Source: Aquificota bacterium (GTDB lineage Bacteria > Aquificota > Aquificia > Aquificales > Hydrogenothermaceae). Taken from it: a stretch of 17,125 nucleotides of DNA. Below the pieces are notes generated by a model that was not told the DNA's origin, did not search any database, and was given only the letters and a program-made list of their open reading frames with translations. The DNA lies in contig JAADEU010000053.1 of assembly GCA_013153235.1 (NCBI GenBank), forward strand, positions 1 through 17,125, given 5' to 3'. Each line of letters starts with the position of its first letter. Within the stretch, counting starts at the first letter, position 1. The translations under genes were made by a program, and so were the position numbers. This document shows, in pieces, positions 14,229 to 17,125 of this stretch.

Positions 14229-14375
14229 CTAATCCCCCTTTTCATCTCTTTCCTCAAGTTCTTCCCTGTACTTCTTGTAATCAGAGAAGATAAACCATCC
14301 CGCCAGAAAACCTCCTCCAATGGCTATAAATCCGAAGTAGTAGAAGGCACAGAAGATAATATCCTTTTCACACAT
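14229..14375 (-). CDS. Small single-pass membrane protein (48 aa), unknown function
   Basis: A 48-aa protein I do not recognise. Residues 6-30 form one transmembrane segment with aromatic and glycine-rich stretches (FYYFGFIAIGGGFLAGWFIF), followed by a short, highly charged tail, SDYKKYREELEERDEKGD. The ATG at 14375 is preferred over a longer in-frame start because AGGAGGGG lies 7 bases upstream (14383-14390) and the ATG overlaps the ppsA stop by 8 bases (ATGTGTGA), a layout typical of translational coupling. The gene ends 3 bases before the H+-ATPase start, and its last codons contain that gene's ribosome binding site. Being sandwiched between the two genes suggests it is co-produced with the pump; a role as an accessory or regulatory subunit is inference only. 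Confidence 0.75.
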   Translation of the reverse strand: MCEKDIIFCAFYYFGFIAIGGGFLAGWFIFSDYKKYREELEERDEKGD

Positions 14376-16821
14376 TCTGCGACCCCTCCTGACTGTGAAG
14401 TCCGAGTTTTTTCTCAATCTCATATATGGCCTTTGTTGTCTGAAGCAGGGCGTCAGGGTTTATTGATATGGTGTCTATCCCCTGTTCAACCAGAAACTGG
14501 GCAAAATCAGGGTGGTCTGAGGGGGCCTGTCCACAGATTCCGATTTTTCTTTTTACCTTTTTGGCCTTGTGAATGGCCATTGATACCATTTCCTTAACAG
14601 CCTCATTCCTCTCATCGTACAGGTGGGCGACAAGGTTAGAATCCCTGTCCAGTCCCAGTGTAAGCTGGGTTAGGTCGTTTGAGCCAATGGAAAATCCATC
14701 AAAATACCTGGCAAATTTCTCAAGGAGTATCACATTTGAGGGTATTTCTGTCATTACGTAGACCTGAAGTCCATTTTTACCCCTTTCAAGTCCGTATTTC
14801 GCCATTACCTCTTCAACCTTTTTACCTTCCTCAAGGGTTCTGCAGAAGGGAATCATAACAATCACATTCTCAAGTCCCATCTCTTCCCTGACCTTTTTTA
14901 TTGCCTTACACTCAAGTCCAAAGGCCTCCTCAAATTCCGGGGAATAATACCTGGAAGCTCCCCTCCAGCCAAGCATCGGGTTTTCCTCAACAGGTTCAAA
15001 ATATTTACCCCCCAGCAGATTTGCGTACTCGTTGGATTTAAAGTCTGAAAATCTAACAATCACAGGTTTTGGGTAGAATGCTGCGGCTATCTTTGCTATG
15101 CCAAATGATAGCTTGTCTATGTAAAACTGGGTGCAGCTTTCGTACCCGAAAGTCCTCAGTTCTATTTCTTTTGCCAGATGGGGGTCTTTTTCTTTGATTT
15201 CCTCAAATCTGATTAATGCATTTGGATGTATCCCGATGTAGTTGTTTATGATAAATTCCTCCCTTGCCAGTCCAACACCGGCGTTGGGAAGAAATGAAAG
15301 GTCAAATGCCCCTTCAGGTGTGGCAATATTCATCATTATCGGGGTTTTTGTTTTTGGCAGCGTGTTTATATCAACCTCTTCCACCTCGTACTCTATTTTT
15401 CCATCATACACATAACCCACATCTCCCTCTGCACAGGAAACGGTAACCAGCTGACCATCCCTGAGAACCTCTGTCGCACTTCCCGTTCCAACAACAGCAG
15501 GGACTCCAAGTTCCCTGGCAACAATTGCGGCGTGACATGTTCTGCCTCCCCTGTTTGTGACTATTGCTGCTGCCTTTTTCATTATTGGTTCCCAATCAGG
15601 GTCTGTCATATCTGTTACAAGTACATCCCCGTGCTCAAACCTGTCCGCCTCTTCAGGGGATGCAAGTATTTTTACCCTTCCGTGGGCTATTTTGTTACCA
15701 ACAGCTATACCGGTAACCAGTATTTTTTCTTTTCTTTTTTCCACAGGTTCGGTAATTCTGTACACCTTGAGTTTTGAATGGTCTTTCCTTGAATGGACTG
15801 TTTCAGGTCTTGCCTGCACAATAAACAGCTGGTTTAGCTCACCATCCTTTGCCCATTCTATATCCATAGGAGTCCACCTGCCGTTTCGCTGTGAGTAATG
15901 CTCCTCAATGAGCATTCCCCACTTTGCAAGGGTGAGTACCTCCTCATCTGATAGACAGAATCTCTTCTGGTCCTTCAGTGGAACGTGGACTACCTTTGTC
16001 TTTTCATCACCATCCCCGTAAACCATTTTTTTATCTTTTTTACCCAGTTTTTTTTCTATAATTGCCCTGTATCCTTTCTGGAATGTTGGCTTGAACACAA
16101 GCCATTCATCTGGTGTTACTGCACCACCTACAACAAGTTCCCCCAGTCCGTATGAACCTGTAATCAGTACAACGTCCTTAAATCCACTTTCGGTATCCAG
16201 GGTGAACATTATTCCTGAAGAGGCTTTATCCGACCTGACCATCTTCTGAACGGTGGCAGAAAGGGCAACGGAAAAATGGTCAAATCCAAATGTTTCCCTG
16301 TAGGATATTGCCCTGTCTGTAAAGAGGGAGGCGTAACACCTTTTTATGGCATCAAGGAGAGCCTCATCCCCCTTGATGTTCAGATACGTTTCCTGCTGAC
16401 CTGCAAATGAAGCTTCTGCCGTATCCTCTGCAGTTGCAGATGAGCGGACGGCCACATCAACATAATCCCTGCCGTACTCTTTGCTTAGCTGATGGTAATA
16501 CTCAAGTATGGTTTCCTTCAGGTCCGGAGGAAAAGTACCGCTGCGAATCAGATTTCGTACCCTGACACCATGCTGGTGTAGATTGTCCACATCGTTAACA
16601 TCAAGGTCCTTCAGTACTTCTTTTATTTTTTCCCTGAGGTTATTGTAATCAAGGAAATACCAGTAGGCTTTTGAGGTTGTGGCAAATCCGTCGGGAACGT
16701 TGACACCTTTTGATGAGAGTGCATTGAGCATTTCCCCCAATGAGGCGTTTTTCCCTCCCACCAGCGGGACATCATCCATGGTTACTTCTTTTAACCATAC
16801 CACCAATTTTTCTTCTTCCAT
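14368..16821 (-). CDS. ppsA: Phosphoenolpyruvate synthase
   Basis: An 817-aa PEP synthase (pyruvate, water dikinase): pyruvate + ATP + H2O gives PEP + AMP + phosphate, the entry to gluconeogenesis from pyruvate fixed by reductive carbon metabolism. Numbering from the ATG: N-terminal ATP-grasp domain with LVGGKNASLGEM (20-31) and VRSSATAEDTAEASFAGQQE (125-144); phosphohistidine swivel domain with GGRTCHAAIVARELGVPAVVG (phosphorylated H430); C-terminal TIM-barrel with FSDFKSNEYANLLGG, IGSNDLTQLTLGLDRD and the catalytic-cysteine motif GICGQAPSDHPDF near 761-773. The ATG at 16821 is chosen because GAGGTG (16828-16833) stands 6 bases before it; the GTG nine bases upstream lies within that site. 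The stop overlaps the next gene by 8 bases. It is the first gene of the operon with the small membrane protein and the H+-ATPase. Confidence 0.95.
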   Translation of the reverse strand: MEEEKLVVWLKEVTMDDVPLVGGKNASLGEMLNALSSKGVNVPDGFATTSKAYWYFLDYNNLREKIKEVLKDLDVNDVDNLHQHGVRVRNLIRSGTFPPDLKETILEYYHQLSKEYGRDYVDVAVRSSATAEDTAEASFAGQQETYLNIKGDEALLDAIKRCYASLFTDRAISYRETFGFDHFSVALSATVQKMVRSDKASSGIMFTLDTESGFKDVVLITGSYGLGELVVGGAVTPDEWLVFKPTFQKGYRAIIEKKLGKKDKKMVYGDGDEKTKVVHVPLKDQKRFCLSDEEVLTLAKWGMLIEEHYSQRNGRWTPMDIEWAKDGELNQLFIVQARPETVHSRKDHSKLKVYRITEPVEKRKEKILVTGIAVGNKIAHGRVKILASPEEADRFEHGDVLVTDMTDPDWEPIMKKAAAIVTNRGGRTCHAAIVARELGVPAVVGTGSATEVLRDGQLVTVSCAEGDVGYVYDGKIEYEVEEVDINTLPKTKTPIMMNIATPEGAFDLSFLPNAGVGLAREEFIINNYIGIHPNALIRFEEIKEKDPHLAKEIELRTFGYESCTQFYIDKLSFGIAKIAAAFYPKPVIVRFSDFKSNEYANLLGGKYFEPVEENPMLGWRGASRYYSPEFEEAFGLECKAIKKVREEMGLENVIVMIPFCRTLEEGKKVEEVMAKYGLERGKNGLQVYVMTEIPSNVILLEKFARYFDGFSIGSNDLTQLTLGLDRDSNLVAHLYDERNEAVKEMVSMAIHKAKKVKRKIGICGQAPSDHPDFAQFLVEQGIDTISINPDALLQTTKAIYEIEKKLGLHSQEGSQNV

Positions 16822-16937
16822 TTTCTTCACCTCTATATAAATTTTTGTGAAATGTTGAATTCAGGTGATAAGGCAGAATCAATTTAAGACCTCCCCAAAA
16901 GTGTCCTTTCAGTTTTTAAGTTAAATTAAGACCTGAA

Positions 16938-16955
16938 TTTTTCAAATTTGAAAAA
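16938..16955. promoter_or_regulatory. Perfect 18-bp palindrome, candidate operator
   Basis: TTTTTCAAATTTGAAAAA is its own reverse complement. It has no GC-rich stem, so it is unlikely to be a terminator and is better placed as a possible protein-binding site between the two divergent genes. It lies about 40 bases upstream of the sigma-28-like -35 element. The regulator is unknown, and chance symmetry in AT-rich DNA is possible. Confidence 0.35.
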
Positions 16956-16995
16956 CAATCAATTACTTATGCTGATATGCGAATGTTAATATGAT

Positions 16996-17022
16996 TAAAA
17001 GTTTGCAAAAAATTTACGATAA
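16996..17022 (+). promoter_or_regulatory. Sigma-28 (FliA)-like promoter
   Basis: TAAA at 16996-16999, then exactly 15 bases, then TACGATAA at 17015-17022. The flagellar sigma-28 consensus is TAAAGTTT-N11-GCCGATAA, that is TAAA-N15-GCCGATAA, so the core TAAA and CGATAA and their spacing match exactly. It would start a transcript about 40 bases before the right-edge gene. Other -10-like sequences (TATAAT at 17044-17049) are too close to the ribosome binding site to be its main promoter. Confidence 0.5.
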
Positions 17023-17068
17023 TTTATATTAAAGTTATAGATTTATAATTAAAGGAGGTGATTCAGGA

Positions 17069-17125
17069 ATGGCTATCGGAAAGGTAGGTTCAGGAAATCA
17101 GGTAATGAACATGTACATGTACCAG
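17069..17125 (+). CDS. Start of an unrecognised gene (partial), possibly motility-linked
   Basis: The first 19 codons, MAIGKVGSGNQVMNMYMYQ, of a gene cut by the window edge. I do not recognise the protein: it does not start like a classical flagellin and has no signal peptide in view. What stands out is the ribosome binding site AAAGGAGGTGATT at 17051-17063, matching almost the full anti-Shine-Dalgarno sequence, which suggests a highly expressed protein, and the sigma-28-like promoter upstream, which suggests a late flagellar or chemotaxis gene. Both functional hints are inference. It is divergent from ppsA. Confidence 0.6.
   Translation, partial: MAIGKVGSGNQVMNMYMYQ

Larger units (their letters stand above)
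16831..17068. other. Intergenic region with repeats between ppsA and the right-edge gene
   Basis: A 238-base AT-rich divergent gap. It contains a direct repeat TTAAGACCT at 16884-16892 and 16926-16934 (42 bases apart, four helical turns). An inverted pair, AATTCAGGT at 16858-16866 and ACCTGAATT at 16931-16939, is also present. A perfect 18-bp palindrome TTTTTCAAATTTGAAAAA covers 16938-16955. A sigma-28-like promoter follows at 16996-17022. Toward ppsA only weak -10-like AT stretches (near 16833-16842) are seen. No structural RNA was recognised. Confidence 0.5.

Noticed and set aside
13720..14232. Long plus-strand open frame antisense to the H+-ATPase
   Set aside because: It mirrors the codon bias of a clear gene on the other strand, has no ribosome binding site and codes for a low-complexity serine-rich product.
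16741..16884. Short TTG-initiated reading frame upstream of and overlapping ppsA, with a GGGGAGGT sequence before it
   Set aside because: About 35 codons, in another frame from ppsA, with no recognisable product. ppsA has its own ribosome binding site; the purine run may be chance.
1..17125. CRISPR arrays, insertion sequences, prophage or tRNA genes
   Set aside because: No regularly spaced repeats, transposase or integrase genes, or cloverleaf sequences were found; nearly all DNA is housekeeping coding sequence.

Overview
The window looks like chromosome of a thermophilic, microaerophilic, probably chemolithoautotrophic bacterium of the Aquificota, most like Hydrogenothermaceae such as Persephonella. 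This is inferred from gene content and moderately AT-rich composition; no rRNA or marker search could be run. The supporting genes are an AcnB-type aconitase and PEP synthase (both fit a reductive TCA lifestyle), a sulfide:quinone-reductase-like flavoprotein, a branched-polyamine synthase typical of thermophiles, and periplasmic oxygen-defence enzymes.

Layout, left to right. (1) The 3' end of a sensor histidine kinase (+), then an SQR-like FAD oxidoreductase (+), which converges on acnB (-) over a shared palindromic terminator. (2) acnB is divergent from sodN (+), a nickel superoxide dismutase with its own Sec signal peptide. sodN converges on a minus-strand operon: M16-like protein, speE (aminopropyltransferase), bpsA (branched polyamine synthase). 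(3) Divergent from that operon is a plus-strand translation/secretion cluster, ffh-rpsP-khpA, ended by a terminator. (4) On the minus strand come tsaE, a diheme cytochrome c peroxidase with a perfect sigma-70 promoter and a PerR/Fur-like box, and an operon of ppsA, a 48-aa single-TM protein and a P-type H+-ATPase. (5) At the right edge, a gene with a very strong ribosome binding site and a sigma-28-like promoter starts on the plus strand and runs out of the window.

The genes fall into four themes. Carbon metabolism: aconitase and PEP synthase. Membrane energetics: SQR-like protein and proton-pumping ATPase. Thermophile physiology: branched polyamines. Periplasmic oxidative defence: NiSOD makes H2O2 from superoxide, and cytochrome c peroxidase can remove H2O2; the two genes are about 6 kb apart and not in one operon.

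The points most worth a second look are: a NiSOD whose catalytic His1 appears to be exposed by signal peptidase rather than by a dedicated maturation protease; a tiny membrane protein translationally coupled to a P-type H+-ATPase; an M16 protein that has lost every zinc ligand; and a sigma-28-like promoter in front of an unrecognised gene. No CRISPR array, insertion sequence, tRNA, rRNA or prophage was seen. No gap between genes exceeds 300 bases.
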